Positions 10,584-23,427 of a stretch of DNA of 64,000 nt are shown here, piece by piece. The stretch lies in assembly GCA_037893245.1 (NCBI GenBank), contig JBAIAA010000900.1:744001-808000 (forward strand), in the 5' to 3' direction. The notes beneath the pieces were generated by a model. The model ran no database searches, was not told the DNA's origin, and saw only the letters and a program-made list of their open reading frames with translations. The stretch comes from Crossaster papposus (Eukaryota > Echinodermata > Asteroidea > Velatida > Solasteridae). Positions within the stretch are counted from its first letter, which is position 1; every line of letters begins with the position of its first letter. The position numbers and the translations under genes were made by a program.

Positions 10584-12192
10584 GTTTTTCTTTTTAATTA
10601 CAAGAGTGAAATTATAATTCCATTACCGAATGCTACAACTGTCTCAAATATAATCCCATATGGTCTAGTGGTTAGGATCCGGCGTTTTCACCGCCGTGGC
10701 CCGGGTTCGATTCCCGGTGTGGGAGATTTTTTCTTAATTACAAGACTGAAATTATAATTCCATTACCGAATGCTATAACTACCTCTAACATAATCCCATA
10801 TGGTCTAGTGGTTAGGATCCGGCGTTTTCACCGCCGTGGCCCGGGTTAGATTCCCAGTGTGGGAGATTTTTTCTTAATTACAAGAGTGAAATTATAATTC
10901 CATTACCAAATGCTACAACTACCTCTAACATAATCCCATATGGTCTAGTGGTTAGGATCCGGCGTTTTCACCGCCGTGGCCCGGGCTCGATTCCCGGTGT
11001 GGGAGGTTTTTCTTTTTAATTACAAGAGTGAAATTATAATTCCATTACCGAATGCTACAACTATCTCACATATAATCCAATATGGTCTAGTGGTTAGGAT
11101 CCGGCGTTTTCACCGCCGTGGCCCGGGCTCGATTCCCGGTGTGGGAGGTTTTTCTTTTTAATTACAAGAGTGAAATTATAATTCCATTACCGAATGCTAC
11201 AACTATCTCACATATAATCCAATATGGTCTAGTGGTTAGGATCCGGCGTTTTCACCGCCGTGGCCCGGGTTTGATTCCCGGTGTGGGAGTTTTTTAAATT
11301 TTTATCACAAGAGTGAAATTATAATTCCCTTCCCGAATGCTACAACTACCTTCAACATAATCCCATATGGTCTAGTGGTTAGGATCCGGCGTTTTCACCG
11401 CCGTGGCCCGGGTTCGATTCCCGGTGTGGGAGTTTTTTAAATTTTTATTACAAGAGTGAAATTATAATTCCCTTCCCGAATGCTACAACTATCTCAAATA
11501 TAATCCCATATGGTCTAGTGGTTAGGATCCGGCGTTTTCACCGCCGTGGCCCGAGTTCGATTCCCGGTGTGGGAGGTTTTTCTTTTTAATTACAAGAGTG
11601 AAATTATAATTCCATTACCGAATGCTACAACTATCTCAAATATAATCCCATATGGTCTAGTGGTTAGGATCCGGCGTTTTCACCGCCGTGGTCCGGGTTC
11701 GATTCCCGGTGTGGGAGTTTTTTAAATTTTTATTACACGAGTGAAATTATAATTCCATTCCCGAATGCTACAACTACCTTCAACATAATCCCATATGGTC
11801 TAGTGGTTAGGATCCGGCGTTTTCACCGCCGTGGCCCGGGTTCGATTCCCGGTGTGGGAAATGTTTTCTTAATTACAAGAGTGAAATTATAATTCCATTA
11901 CCGAATGCTACAACTACCTCTAACATAATCCCATATGGTCTAGTGGTTAGGATCCGGCGTTTTCACCGCCGTGGCCCGGGTTCGATTCCCGGTGTGGGAG
12001 ATTTTTTCTTAATTACAAGAGTGAAATTATAATTCCATTACCGAATGCTACAACTACCTCTAACATAATCCCATATGGTCTAGTGGTTAGGATCCGGCGT
12101 TTTCACCGCCGTGGCCCGGGTTCGATTCCCGGTGTGGGAGGTTTTTCTTTTTAATTACAAGAGTGAAATTATAATTCCATTACCGAATGCTA

Positions 12193-12204
12193 CCTGGTGT
12201 GGGA
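12193..12204 (+). pseudogene. tRNA-Glu 3' remnant
   Basis: Between genes 12069 and 12276. The next gene has GAGTCC in place of GATTCC. Confidence 0.88.
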
Positions 12205-12418
12205 GGTTTTTCTTTTTAATTACAAGATTGAAATTTTAATTCCATTACCGAATGCTACAACTGTCTCAAATATAATCCCATATGGTCTAGTGGTTAGGAT
12301 CCGGCGTTTTCACCGCCGTGGCCCGGGTTCGAGTCCCGGTGTGGGAGTTTTTTTAATTTGTATTACAAGAGTGAAATTATAATTCCATTCCCGAATGCTA
12401 CAACTACCTTCAACATAA

Positions 12419-12490
12419 TCCCATATGGTCTAGTGGTTAGAATCCGGCGTTTTCACCACCGTGGCCCGGGTTCGATTCCCGGTGTGGGAG
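12419..12490 (+). pseudogene. tRNA-Glu variant with broken D stem and anticodon stem
   Basis: G23 to A (GAAT for GGAT) breaks the C12-G23 pair, and G40 to A (CACCACCG) breaks the C30-G40 pair. The anticodon TTC, T loop and terminator are intact, so it could still be transcribed but should fold less well. The same double variant is found at 19126, 23642, 30294, 32767, 37007, 42802, 43858, 46123, 47318, 50575, 51770, 53955, 59467 and 61940. It usually lies one gene after a remnant module. A weakened but working tRNA is the alternative reading. Confidence 0.55.
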
Positions 12491-12838
12491 ATTTTTTCTT
12501 AATTACAAGAGTGAAATTATAATTCCATTACCGAATGCTACAACTACCTCTAACATAATCCCATATGGTCTAGTGGTTAGGATCCGGCGTTTTCACCGCC
12601 GTGGCCCGGGTTCGATTCCCGGTGTGGGAAATGTTTTCTTAATTACAAGAGTGAAATTATAATTCCATTACCAAATGCTACAACTAACTTCAACAAAATC
12701 CCATATGGTCTAGTGGTTAGGATCCGGCGTTTTCACCGCCGTGGCCCGGGTTCGATTCCCGGTGTGGGAAATGTTTTCTTAATTACAAGAGTGAAATTAT
12801 AATTCCATTGCCGAATGCTACAACTACCTCTAACATAA

Positions 12839-12912
12839 TCCCATATGGTCTAGTGGTTAGGATCCGGCGTTTTTTTACCGCCGTGGCCCGGGTTCGATTC
12901 CCGGTGTTGGAG
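12839..12912 (+). pseudogene. tRNA-Glu, T7 loop lineage
   Basis: T7 loop with a normal TTCGATT T loop. Its downstream neighbour at 12983 ends GTGGGC. Confidence 0.85.
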
Positions 12913-14379
12913 GTTTTTCTTTTTAATTACAAGAGTGAAATTATAATTCCATTGCCGAATGCTACAACTATCTCAAATATAATCCCATATGGTCTAGTGG
13001 TTAGGATCCGGCGTTTTCACCGCCGTGGCCCGGGTTCGATTCCCGGTGTGGGCGATTTTTTCTTAATTACAAGACTGAAATTATAATTCCATTACCGAAT
13101 GCTGTAACTACCTCTAACATAATCCCATATGGTCTAGTGGTTAGGATCCGGCGTTTTCACCGCCGTGGCCCGGGTTAGATTCCCAGTGTGGGAGATTTTT
13201 TCTTAATTACAAGAGTGAAATTATAATTCCATTACCAAATGCTACAACTACCTCTAACATAATCCCATATGGTCTAGTGGTTAGGATCCGGCGTTTTCAC
13301 CGCCGTGGCCCAGGCTCGATTCCCGGTGTGGGAGGTTTTTCTTTTTAATTACAAGAGTGAAATTATAATTCCATTACCGAATGCTACAACTATCTCACAT
13401 ATAATCCCATATGGTCTAGTGGTTAGGATCCGGCGTTTTCACCGCCGTGGCCCGGGTTCGATTCCCGGTGTGGGAGTTTTTTAAATTTTTATCACAAGAG
13501 TGAAATTATAATTCCCTTCCCGAATGCTACAACTACCTTCAACATAATCCCATATGGTCTAGTGGTTAGGATCCGGCGTTTTCACCGCCGTGGCCCGGGT
13601 TCGATTCCCGGTGTGGGAGTTTTTTTAATTTTTATTACAAGAGTGAAATTATAATTCCCTTCCCGAATGCTACAACTATCTCAAATATAATCCCATATGG
13701 TCTAGTGGTTAGGATCCGGCGTTTTCACCGCCGTGGCCCGAGTTCGATTCCCGGTGTGGGAGGTTTTTCTTTTTAATTACAAGAGTGAAATTATAATTCC
13801 ATTACCGAATGCTACAACTATCTCAAATATAATCCCATATGGTCTAGTGGTTAGGATCCGGCGTTTTCACCGCCGTGGTCCGGGTTCGATTCCCGGTGTG
13901 GGAGTTTTTTAAATTTTTATTACACGAGTGAAATTATAATTCCATTCCCGAATGCTACAACTACCTTCAACATAATCCCATATGGTCTAGTGGTTAGGAT
14001 CCGGCGTTTTCACCGCCGTGGCCCGGGTTCGATTCCCGGTGTGGGAAATGTTTTCTTAATTACAAGAGTGAAATTATAATTCCATTACCGAATGCTACAA
14101 CTACCTCTAACATAATCCCATATGGTCTAGTGGTTAGGATCCGGCGTTTTCACCGCCGTGGCCCGGGTTCGATTCCCGGTGTGGGAGATTTTTTCTTAAT
14201 TACAAGAGTGAAATTATAATTCCATTACCGAATGCTACAACTACCTCTAACATAATCCCATATGGTCTAGTGGTTAGGATCCGGCGTTTTCACCGCCGTG
14301 GCCCGGGTTCGATTCCCGGTGTGGGAGGTTTTTCTTTTTAATTACAAGAGTGAAATTATAATTCCATTACCGAATGCTA

Positions 14380-14391
14380 CCTGGTGTGGGA
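14380..14391 (+). pseudogene. tRNA-Glu 3' remnant
   Basis: Between 14256 and the damaged TGCC copy at 14463. Confidence 0.88.
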
Positions 14392-14462
14392 GGTTTTTCT
14401 TTTTAATTACAAGATTGAAATTTTAATTCCATTACCGAATGCTACAACTGTCTCAAATATAA

Positions 14463-14534
14463 TGCCATATGGTCTAGTGGTTAGGATCCGGCGTTTTCAC
14501 CCCCGTGGCCCGGGTTCGATTCCCGGTGTGGGCG
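14463..14534 (+). pseudogene. tRNA-Glu with C2G and G40C
   Basis: The acceptor begins TGCC, so position 2 no longer pairs with G71. G40C puts a C-C mismatch in the anticodon stem (CACCCCCG). The next 3' flank starts with C instead of the usual discriminator G. An identical copy lies at 16371, so the damaged gene was amplified with its neighbours. Confidence 0.6.
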
Positions 14535-14884
14535 ATTTTTTCTTAATTACAAGACTGAAATTATAATTCCATTACCGAATGCTATAACTACCTCTAACAT
14601 AATCCCATATGGTCTAGTGGTTAGGATCCGGCGTTTTCACCGCCGTGGCCCGGGTTAGATTCCCGGTGTGGTAGATTTTTTCTTAATTACAAGAGTGAAA
14701 TTATAATTCCATTACCAAATGCTACAACTACCTCTAACATAATCCCATATGGTCTAGTGGTTAGGATCCGGCGTTTTCACCGCCGTGGCCCGGGTTCGAT
14801 TCCCGGTGTGGGAGGTTTTTCTTTTTAATTACAAGAGTGAAATTATAATTCCATTACCGAATGCTACAACTATCTCACATATAA

Positions 14885-14956
14885 TCCCATATGGTCTAGT
14901 GGTTAGGATCAGGCGTTTTCACCGCCGTGGCCCGGGTTCGATTCCCGGTGTGGGAG
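14885..14956 (+). tRNA. tRNA-Glu variant C27A
   Basis: GATCAGGCG replaces GATCCGGCG, so the first anticodon-stem pair becomes A27 with G43. Four good pairs remain, so function is plausible. The change also removes the GGATCC site present in nearly all other copies. It occurs in 14 copies (14885, 16793, 17713, 18633, 20112, 20881, 21801, 22229, 23149, 24628, 25548, 25976, 26896, 27955) and nowhere else. Confidence 0.7.
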
Positions 14957-16287
14957 TTTTTTAAATTTGTATTACAAGAGTGAAATTATAATTCCCTTCC
15001 CGAATGCTACAACTACCTTCAACATAATCCCATATGGTCTAGTGGTTAGGATCCGGCGTTTTCACCGCCGTGGCCCGGGTTCGATTCCCGGTGTGGGAGT
15101 TTTTTTAATTTTTATTACAAGAGTGAAATTATAATTCCCTTCCCGAATGCTACAACTATCTCAAATATAATCCCATATGGTCTAGTGGTTAGGATCCGGC
15201 GTTTTCACCGCCGTGGCCCGGGTTCGATTCCCGGTGTGGGAGGTTTTTCTTTTTAATTACAAGAGTGAAATTATAATTCCATTACCGAATGCTACAACTA
15301 TCTCACATATAATCCCATATGGTCTAGTGGTTAGGATCCGGCGTTTTCACCGCCGTGGCCCGGGTTCGATTCCCGGTGTGGGAGTTTTTTAAATTTTTAT
15401 CACAAGAGTGAAATTATAATTCCCTTCCCGAATGCTACAACTACCTTCAACATAATCCCATATGGTCTAGTGGTTAGGATCCGGCGTTTTCACCGCCGTG
15501 GCCCGGGTTCGATTCCCGGTGTGGGAGTTTTTTTAATTTTTATTACAAGAGTGAAATTATAATTCCCTTCCCGAATGCTACAACTATCTCAAATATAATC
15601 CCATATGGTCTAGTGGTTAGGATCCGGCGTTTTCACCGCCGTGGCCCGAGTTCGATTCCCGGTGTGGGAGGTTTTTCTTTTTAATTACAAGAGTGAAATT
15701 ATAATTCCATTACCGAATGCTACAACTATCTCAAATATAATCCCATATGGTCTAGTGGTTAGGATCCGGCGTTTTCACCGCCGTGGTCCGGGTTCGATTC
15801 CCGGTGTGGGAGTTTTTTAAATTTTTATTACACGAGTGAAATTATAATTCCATTCCCGAATGCTACAACTACCTTCAACATAATCCCATATGGTCTAGTG
15901 GTTAGGATCCGGCGTTTTCACCGCCGTGGCCCGGGTTCGATTCCCGGTGTGGGAAATGTTTTCTTAATTACAAGAGTGAAATTATAATTCCATTACCGAA
16001 TGCTACAACTACCTCTAACATAATCCCATATGGTCTAGTGGTTAGGATCCGGCGTTTTCACCGCCGTGGCCCGGGTTCGATTCCCGGTGTGGGAGATTTT
16101 TTCTTAATTACAAGAGTGAAATTATAATTCCATTACCGAATGCTACAACTACCTCTAACATAATCCCATATGGTCTAGTGGTTAGGATCCGGCGTTTTCA
16201 CCGCCGTGGCCCGGGTTCGATTCCCGGTGTGGGAGGTTTTTCTTTTTAATTACAAGAGTGAAATTATAATTCCATTACCGAATGCTA

Positions 16288-16299
16288 CCTGGTGTGGGA
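16288..16299 (+). pseudogene. tRNA-Glu 3' remnant
   Basis: Between 16164 and 16371; 1908-bp duplicate of the one at 14380. Confidence 0.88.
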
Positions 16300-17487
16300 G
16301 GTTTTTCTTTTTAATTACAAGATTGAAATTTTAATTCCATTACCGAATGCTACAACTGTCTCAAATATAATGCCATATGGTCTAGTGGTTAGGATCCGGC
16401 GTTTTCACCCCCGTGGCCCGGGTTCGATTCCCGGTGTGGGCGATTTTTTCTTAATTACAAGACTGAAATTATAATTCCATTACCGAATGCTATAACTACC
16501 TCTAACATAATCCCATATGGTCTAGTGGTTAGGATCCGGCGTTTTCACCGCCGTGGCCCGGGTTAGATTCCCGGTGTGGTAGATTTTTTCTTAATTACAA
16601 GAGTGAAATTATAATTCCATTACCAAATGCTACAACTACCTCTAACATAATCCCATATGGTCTAGTGGTTAGGATCCGGCGTTTTCACCGCCGTGGCCCG
16701 GGTTCGATTCCCGGTGTGGGAGGTTTTTCTTTTTAATTACAAGAGTGAAATTATAATTCCATTACCGAATGCTACAACTATCTCACATATAATCCCATAT
16801 GGTCTAGTGGTTAGGATCAGGCGTTTTCACCGCCGTGGCCCGGGTTCGATTCCCGGTGTGGGAGTTTTTTAAATTTGTATTACAAGAGTGAAATTATAAT
16901 TCCCTTCCCGAATGCTACAACTACCTTCAACATAATCCCATATGGTCTAGTGGTTAGGATCCGGCGTTTTCACCGCCGTGGCCCGGGTTCGATTCCCGGT
17001 GTGGGAGTTTTTTTAATTTTTATTACAAGAGTGAAATTATAATTCCCTTCCCGAATGCTACAACTATCTCAAATATAATCCCATATGGTCTAGTGGTTAG
17101 GATCCGGCGTTTTCACCGCCGTGGCCCGGGTTCGATTCCCGGTGTGGGAGGTTTTTCTTTTTAATTACAAGAGTGAAATTATAATTCCATTACCGAATGC
17201 TACAACTATCTCAAATATAATCCCATATGGTCTAGTGGTTAGGATCCGGCGTTTTCACCGCCGTGGCCCGGGTTCGATTCCCGGTGTGGGAGTTTTTTAA
17301 ATTTTTATTACACGAGTGAAATTATAATTCCATTCCCGAATGCTACAACTACCTTCAACATAATCCCATATGGTCTAGTGGTTAGGATCCGGCGTTTTCA
17401 CCGCCGTGGCCCGGGTTCGATTCCCGGTGTGGGAGTTTTTTCTTTTTAATTACAAGAGTGAAATTATAATTCCATTACCGAATGCTA

Positions 17488-17499
17488 CCTGGTGTGGGA
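17488..17499 (+). pseudogene. tRNA-Glu 3' remnant
   Basis: Between 17364 and 17571. The preceding gene has a T6-C-T5 flank, a sub-form that spreads from here to 28.7 kb. Confidence 0.88.
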
Positions 17500-18407
17500 G
17501 GTTTTTCTTTTTAATTACAAGATTGAAATTTTAATTCCATTACCGAATGCTACAACTGTCTCAAATATTATCCCATATGGTCTAGTGGTTAGGATCCGGC
17601 GTTTTCACCGCCGTGGCCCGGGTTCGATTCCCGGTGTGGGAGGTTTTTCTTTTTAATTACAAGAGTGAAATTATAATTCCATTACCGAATGCTACAACTA
17701 TCTCACATATAATCCCATATGGTCTAGTGGTTAGGATCAGGCGTTTTCACCGCCGTGGCCCGGGTTCGATTCCCGGTGTGGGAGTTTTTTAAATTTGTAT
17801 TACAAGAGTGAAATTATAATTCCCTTCCCGAATGCTACAACTACCTTCAACATAATCCCATATGGTCTAGTGGTTAGGATCCGGCGTTTTCACCGCCGTG
17901 GCCCGGGTTCGATTCCCGGTGTGGGAGTTTTTTTAATTTTTATTACAAGAGTGAAATTATAATTCCCTTCCCGAATGCTACAACTATCTCAAATATAATC
18001 CCATATGGTCTAGTGGTTAGGATCCGGCGTTTTCACCGCCGTGGCCCGGGTTCGATTCCCGGTGTGGGAGGTTTTTCTTTTTAATTACAAGAGTGAAATT
18101 ATAATTCCATTACCGAATGCTACAACTATCTCAAATATAATCCCATATGGTCTAGTGGTTAGGATCCGGCGTTTTCACCGCCGTGGCCCGGGTTCGATTC
18201 CCGGTGTGGGAGTTTTTTAAATTTTTATTACACGAGTGAAATTATAATTCCATTCCCGAATGCTACAACTACCTTCAACATAATCCCATATGGTCTAGTG
18301 GTTAGGATCCGGCGTTTTCACCGCCGTGGCCCGGGTTCGATTCCCGGTGTGGGAGTTTTTTCTTTTTAATTACAAGAGTGAAATTATAATTCCATTACCG
18401 AATGCTA

Positions 18408-18419
18408 CCTGGTGTGGGA
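18408..18419 (+). pseudogene. tRNA-Glu 3' remnant
   Basis: Between 18284 and 18491; 920-bp duplicate of the one at 17488. Confidence 0.88.
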
Positions 18420-18899
18420 GGTTTTTCTTTTTAATTACAAGATTGAAATTTTAATTCCATTACCGAATGCTACAACTGTCTCAAATATTATCCCATATGG
18501 TCTAGTGGTTAGGATCCGGCGTTTTCACCGCCGTGGCCCGGGTTCGATTCCCGGTGTGGGAGGTTTTTCTTTTTAATTACAAGAGTGAAATTATAATTCC
18601 ATTACCGAATGCTACAACTATCTCACATATAATCCCATATGGTCTAGTGGTTAGGATCAGGCGTTTTCACCGCCGTGGCCCGGGTTCGATTCCCGGTGTG
18701 GGAGTTTTTTTAATTTGTATTACAAGAGTGAAATTATAATTCCCTTCCCGAATGCTACAACTACCTTCAACATAATCCCATATGGTCTAGTGGTTAGGAT
18801 CCGGCGTTTTCACCGCCGTGGCCCGGGTTCGATTCCCGGTGTGGGAGGTTTTTCTTTTTAATTACAAGAGTGAAATTATAATTCCATTACCGAATGCTA

Positions 18900-18911
18900 C
18901 CTGGTGTGGGA
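18900..18911 (+). pseudogene. tRNA-Glu 3' remnant
   Basis: Between 18776 and 18983, only 492 bp after the previous remnant. Confidence 0.88.
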
Positions 18912-19545
18912 GGTTTTTCTTTTTAATTACAAGATTGAAATTTTAATTCCATTACCGAATGCTACAACTGTCTCAAATATAATCCCATATGGTCTAGTGG
19001 TTAGGATCCGGCGTTTTCACCCCCGTGGCCCGGGTTCGATTCCCGGTGTGGGAGTTTTTTAAATTTGTATTACAAGAGTGAAATTATAATTCCATTCCCG
19101 AATGCTACAACTACCTTCAACATAATCCCATATGGTCTAGTGGTTAGAATCCGGCGTTTTCACCACCGTGGCCCGGGTTCGATTCCCGGTGTGGGAGATT
19201 TTTTCTTAATTACAAGAGTGAAATCATAATTCCATTACCGAATGCTACAACTACCTCTAACATAATCCCATATGGTCTAGTGGTTAGGATCCGGCGTTTT
19301 CACCGCCGTGGCCCGGGTTCGATTCCCGGTGTGGGAAATGTTTTCTTAATTACAAGAGTGAAATTATAATTCCATTACCAAATGCTACAACTACCTTCAA
19401 CATAATCCCATATGGTCTAGTGGTTAGGATCCGGCGTTTTCACCGCCGTGGCCCGGGTTCGATTCCCGGTGTGGGAAATGTTTTCTTAATTACAAGAGTG
19501 AAATTATAATTCCATTGCCGAATGCTACAACTACCTCTAACATAA

Positions 19546-19619
19546 TCCCATATGGTCTAGTGGTTAGGATCCGGCGTTTTTTTACCGCCGTGGCCCGGGT
19601 TCGATTCCCGGTGTTGGAG
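19546..19619 (+). pseudogene. tRNA-Glu, T7 loop lineage
   Basis: Left member of the 4516-bp pair; about 6.6 kb from the previous T7 copy. Confidence 0.85.
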
Positions 19620-20375
19620 GTTTTTCTTTTTAATTACAAGAGTGAAATTATAATTCCATTACCGAATGCTACAACTATCTCAAATATAATCCCATATGGT
19701 CTAGTGGTTAGGATCCGGCGTTTTCACCGCCGTGGCCCGGGTTCGATTCCCGGTGTGGGCGATTTTTTCTTAATTACAAGACTGAAATTATAATTCCATT
19801 ACCGAATGCTATAACTACCTCTAACATAATCCCATATGGTCTAGTGGTTAGGATCCGGCGTTTTCACCGCCGTGGCCCGGGTTAGATTCCCGGTGTGGTA
19901 GATTTTTTCTTAATTACAAGAGTGAAATTATAATTCCATTACCAAATGCTACAACTACCTCTAACATAATCCCATATGGTCTAGTGGTTAGGATCCGGCG
20001 TTTTCACCGCCGTGGCCCGGGTTCGATTCCCGGTGTGGGAGGTTTTTCTTTTTAATTACAAGAGTGAAATTATAATTCCATTACCGAATGCTACAACTAT
20101 CTCACATATAATCCCATATGGTCTAGTGGTTAGGATCAGGCGTTTTCACCGCCGTGGCCCGGGTTCGATTCCCGGTGTGGGAGATTTTTTCTTAATTACA
20201 AGAGTGAAATTATAATTCCATTACCGAATGCTACAACTACCTCTAACATAATCCCATATGGTCTAGTGGTTAGGATCCGGCGTTTTCACCGCCGTGGCCC
20301 GGGTTCGATTCCCGGTGTGGGAGGTTTTTCTTTTTAATTACAAGAGTGAAATTATAATTCCATTACCGAATGCTA

Positions 20376-20387
20376 CCTGGTGTGGGA
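20376..20387 (+). pseudogene. tRNA-Glu 3' remnant
   Basis: Between 20252 and 20459. The next gene has G40C. Confidence 0.88.
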
Positions 20388-21575
20388 GGTTTTTCTTTTT
20401 AATTACAAGATTGAAATTTTAATTCCATTACCGAATGCTACAACTGTCTCAAATATAATCCCATATGGTCTAGTGGTTAGGATCCGGCGTTTTCACCCCC
20501 GTGGCCCGGGTTCGATTCCCGGTGTGGGCGATTTTTTCTTAATTACAAGACTGAAATTATAATTCCATTACCGAATGCTATAACTACCTCTAACATAATC
20601 CCATATGGTCTAGTGGTTAGGATCCGGCGTTTTCACCGCCGTGGCCCGGGTTAGATTCCCGGTGTGGTAGATTTTTTCTTAATTACAAGAGTGAAATTAT
20701 AATTCCATTACCAAATGCTACAACTACCTCTAACATAATCCCATATGGTCTAGTGGTTAGGATCCGGCGTTTTCACCGCCGTGGCCCGGGTTCGATTCCC
20801 GGTGTGGGAGGTTTTTCTTTTTAATTACAAGAGTGAAATTATAATTCCATTACCGAATGCTACAACTATCTCACATATAATCCCATATGGTCTAGTGGTT
20901 AGGATCAGGCGTTTTCACCGCCGTGGCCCGGGTTCGATTCCCGGTGTGGGAGTTTTTTAAATTTGTATTACAAGAGTGAAATTATAATTCCCTTCCCGAA
21001 TGCTACAACTACCTTCAACATAATCCCATATGGTCTAGTGGTTAGGATCCGGCGTTTTCACCGCCGTGGCCCGGGTTCGATTCCCGGTGTGGGAGTTTTT
21101 TTAATTTTTATTACAAGAGTGAAATTATAATTCCCTTCCCGAATGCTACAACTATCTCAAATATAATCCCATATGGTCTAGTGGTTAGGATCCGGCGTTT
21201 TCACCGCCGTGGCCCGGGTTCGATTCCCGGTGTGGGAGGTTTTTCTTTTTAATTACAAGAGTGAAATTATAATTCCATTACCGAATGCTACAACTATCTC
21301 AAATATAATCCCATATGGTCTAGTGGTTAGGATCCGGCGTTTTCACCGCCGTGGCCCGGGTTCGATTCCCGGTGTGGGAGTTTTTTAAATTTTTATTACA
21401 CGAGTGAAATTATAATTCCATTCCCGAATGCTACAACTACCTTCAACATAATCCCATATGGTCTAGTGGTTAGGATCCGGCGTTTTCACCGCCGTGGCCC
21501 GGGTTCGATTCCCGGTGTGGGAGTTTTTTCTTTTTAATTACAAGAGTGAAATTATAATTCCATTACCGAATGCTA

Positions 21576-21587
21576 CCTGGTGTGGGA
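21576..21587 (+). pseudogene. tRNA-Glu 3' remnant
   Basis: Between 21452 and 21659; followed by the ATATTA upstream sub-form. Confidence 0.88.
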
Positions 21588-22923
21588 GGTTTTTCTTTTT
21601 AATTACAAGATTGAAATTTTAATTCCATTACCGAATGCTACAACTGTCTCAAATATTATCCCATATGGTCTAGTGGTTAGGATCCGGCGTTTTCACCGCC
21701 GTGGCCCGGGTTCGATTCCCGGTGTGGGAGGTTTTTCTTTTTAATTACAAGAGTGAAATTATAATTCCATTACCGAATGCTACAACTATCTCACATATAA
21801 TCCCATATGGTCTAGTGGTTAGGATCAGGCGTTTTCACCTCCGTGGCCCGGGTTCGATTCCCGGTGTGGGAGTTTTTTAAATTTGTATTACAAGAGTGAA
21901 ATTATAATTCCCTTCCCGAATGCTACAACTACCTTCAACATAATCCCATATGGTCTAGTGGTTAGGATCCGGCGTTTTCACCGCCGTGGCCCGGGTTCGA
22001 TTCCCGGTGTCGGAGTTTTTTTAATTTTTATTACAAGAGTGAAATTATAATTCCCTTCCCGAATGCTACAACTATCTCAAATATAATCCCATATGGTCTA
22101 GTGGTTAGGATCCGGCGTTTTCACCGCCGTGGCCCGGGTTCGATTCCCGGTGTGGGAGGTTTTTCTTTTTAATTACAAGAGTGAAATTATAATTCCATTA
22201 CCGAATGCTACAACTATCTCACATATAATCCCATATGGTCTAGTGGTTAGGATCAGGCGTTTTCACCGCCGTGGCCCGGGTTCGATTCCCGGTGTGGGAG
22301 TTTTTTAAATTTGTATTACAAGAGTGAAATTATAATTCCCTTCCCGAATGCTACAACTACCTTCAACATAATCCCATATGGTCTAGTGGTTAGGATCCGG
22401 CGTTTTCACCGCCGTGGCCCGGGTTCGATTCCCGGTGTGGGAGTTTTTTTAATTTTTATTACAAGAGTGAAATTATAATTCCCTTCCCGAATGCTACAAC
22501 TATCTCAAATATAATCCCATATGGTCTAGTGGTTAGGATCCGGCGTTTTCACCGCCGTGGCCCGGGTTCGATTCCCGGTGTGGGAGGTTTTTCTTTTTAA
22601 TTACAAGAGTGAAATTATAATTCCATTACCGAATGCTACAACTATCTCAAATATAATCCCATATGGTCTAGTGGTTAGGATCCGGCGTTTTCACCGCCGT
22701 GGCCCGGGTTCGATTCCCGGTGTGGGAGTTTTTTAAATTTTTATTACACGAGTGAAATTATAATTCCATTCCCGAATGCTACAACTACCTTCAACATAAT
22801 CCCATATGGTCTAGTGGTTAGGATCCGGCGTTTTCACCGCCGTGGCCCGGGTTCGATTCCCGGTGTGGGAGTTTTTTCTTTTTAATTACAAGAGTGAAAT
22901 TATAATTCCATTACCGAATGCTA

Positions 22924-22935
22924 CCTGGTGTGGGA
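22924..22935 (+). pseudogene. tRNA-Glu 3' remnant
   Basis: Between 22800 and 23007; 4516-bp counterpart of 18408. Confidence 0.88.
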
Positions 22936-23415
22936 GGTTTTTCTTTTTAATTACAAGATTGAAATTTTAATTCCATTACCGAATGCTACAACTGTCTCAA
23001 ATATTATCCCATATGGTCTAGTGGTTAGGATCCGGCGTTTTCACCGCCGTGGCCCGGGTTCGATTCCCGGTGTGGGAGGTTTTTCTTTTTAATTACAAGA
23101 GTGAAATTATAATTCCATTACCGAATGCTACAACTATCTCACATATAATCCCATATGGTCTAGTGGTTAGGATCAGGCGTTTTCACCGCCGTGGCCCGGG
23201 TTCGATTCCCGGTGTGGGAGTTTTTTTAATTTGTATTACAAGAGTGAAATTATAATTCCCTTCCCGAATGCTACAACTACCTTCAACATAATCCCATATG
23301 GTCTAGTGGTTAGGATCCGGCGTTTTCACCGCCGTGGCCCGGGTTCGATTCCCGGTGTGGGAGGTTTTTCTTTTTAATTACAAGAGTGAAATTATAATTC
23401 CATTACCGAATGCTA

Positions 23416-23427
23416 CCTGGTGTGGGA
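23416..23427 (+). pseudogene. tRNA-Glu 3' remnant
   Basis: Between 23292 and 23499; 4516-bp counterpart of 18900. Confidence 0.88.

Larger units (their letters stand above)
8198..10595 (+). repeat. Tandem 1199-bp duplication (8 genes and a remnant)
   Basis: Eight genes from 8256 to 9311 recur at 9455 to 10510 with a constant 1199-bp offset. Shared private marks include ATGTAATCCC before the first gene, AGATTTAAATTT after the remnant and the TTCGAAT T loop. Edges are placed to within a spacer. Confidence 0.88.
10087..14956 (+). tRNA. tRNA-Glu(UUC) copies 70-103
   Basis: Starts: 10087, 10230ad, 10370, 10510t, 10654, 10794a, 10934, 11076, 11218, 11361, 11504, 11646, 11789, 11929, 12069, 12276, 12419dk, 12559, 12699, 12839t, 12983, 13123a, 13263, 13405, 13548, 13691, 13833, 13976, 14116, 14256, 14463, 14603a, 14743, 14885n. 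The copy at 14463 begins TGCC (C2 to G) and has G40 to C. The copy at 14885 is the leftmost carrier of C27A. Copies at 11076 and 11218 look like a local duplication of one unit. Confidence 0.93.
13405..17220 (+). repeat. Tandem 1908-bp duplication (13 genes and a remnant)
   Basis: Genes 13405-15171 and 15313-17079 correspond one to one. Shared private marks are the TGCC/G40C gene, the first C27A gene, GTGGTCCGGG and GTGGTAGATTTT. A few single-base differences exist, for example near the first gene of each copy. Confidence 0.85.
16793..18632 (+). repeat. Tandem 920-bp duplication (6 genes and a remnant)
   Basis: Genes 16793-17571 recur at 17713-18491. Both copies begin with a C27A gene and end with a remnant followed by an ATATTA-preceded gene. 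Confidence 0.85.
15028..20041 (+). tRNA. tRNA-Glu(UUC) copies 104-137
   Basis: Starts: 15028, 15171, 15313, 15456, 15599, 15741, 15884, 16024, 16164, 16371, 16511a, 16651, 16793n, 16936, 17079, 17221, 17364, 17571, 17713n, 17856, 17999, 18141, 18284, 18491, 18633n, 18776, 18983, 19126dk, 19266, 19406, 19546t, 19690, 19830a, 19970. The copy at 16371 shares the TGCC acceptor and G40C with 14463, 1908 bp to its left. Copies 17571 and 18491 have ATTA instead of ATAA just before position 1. The copy at 18983 has G40 to C. Confidence 0.93.
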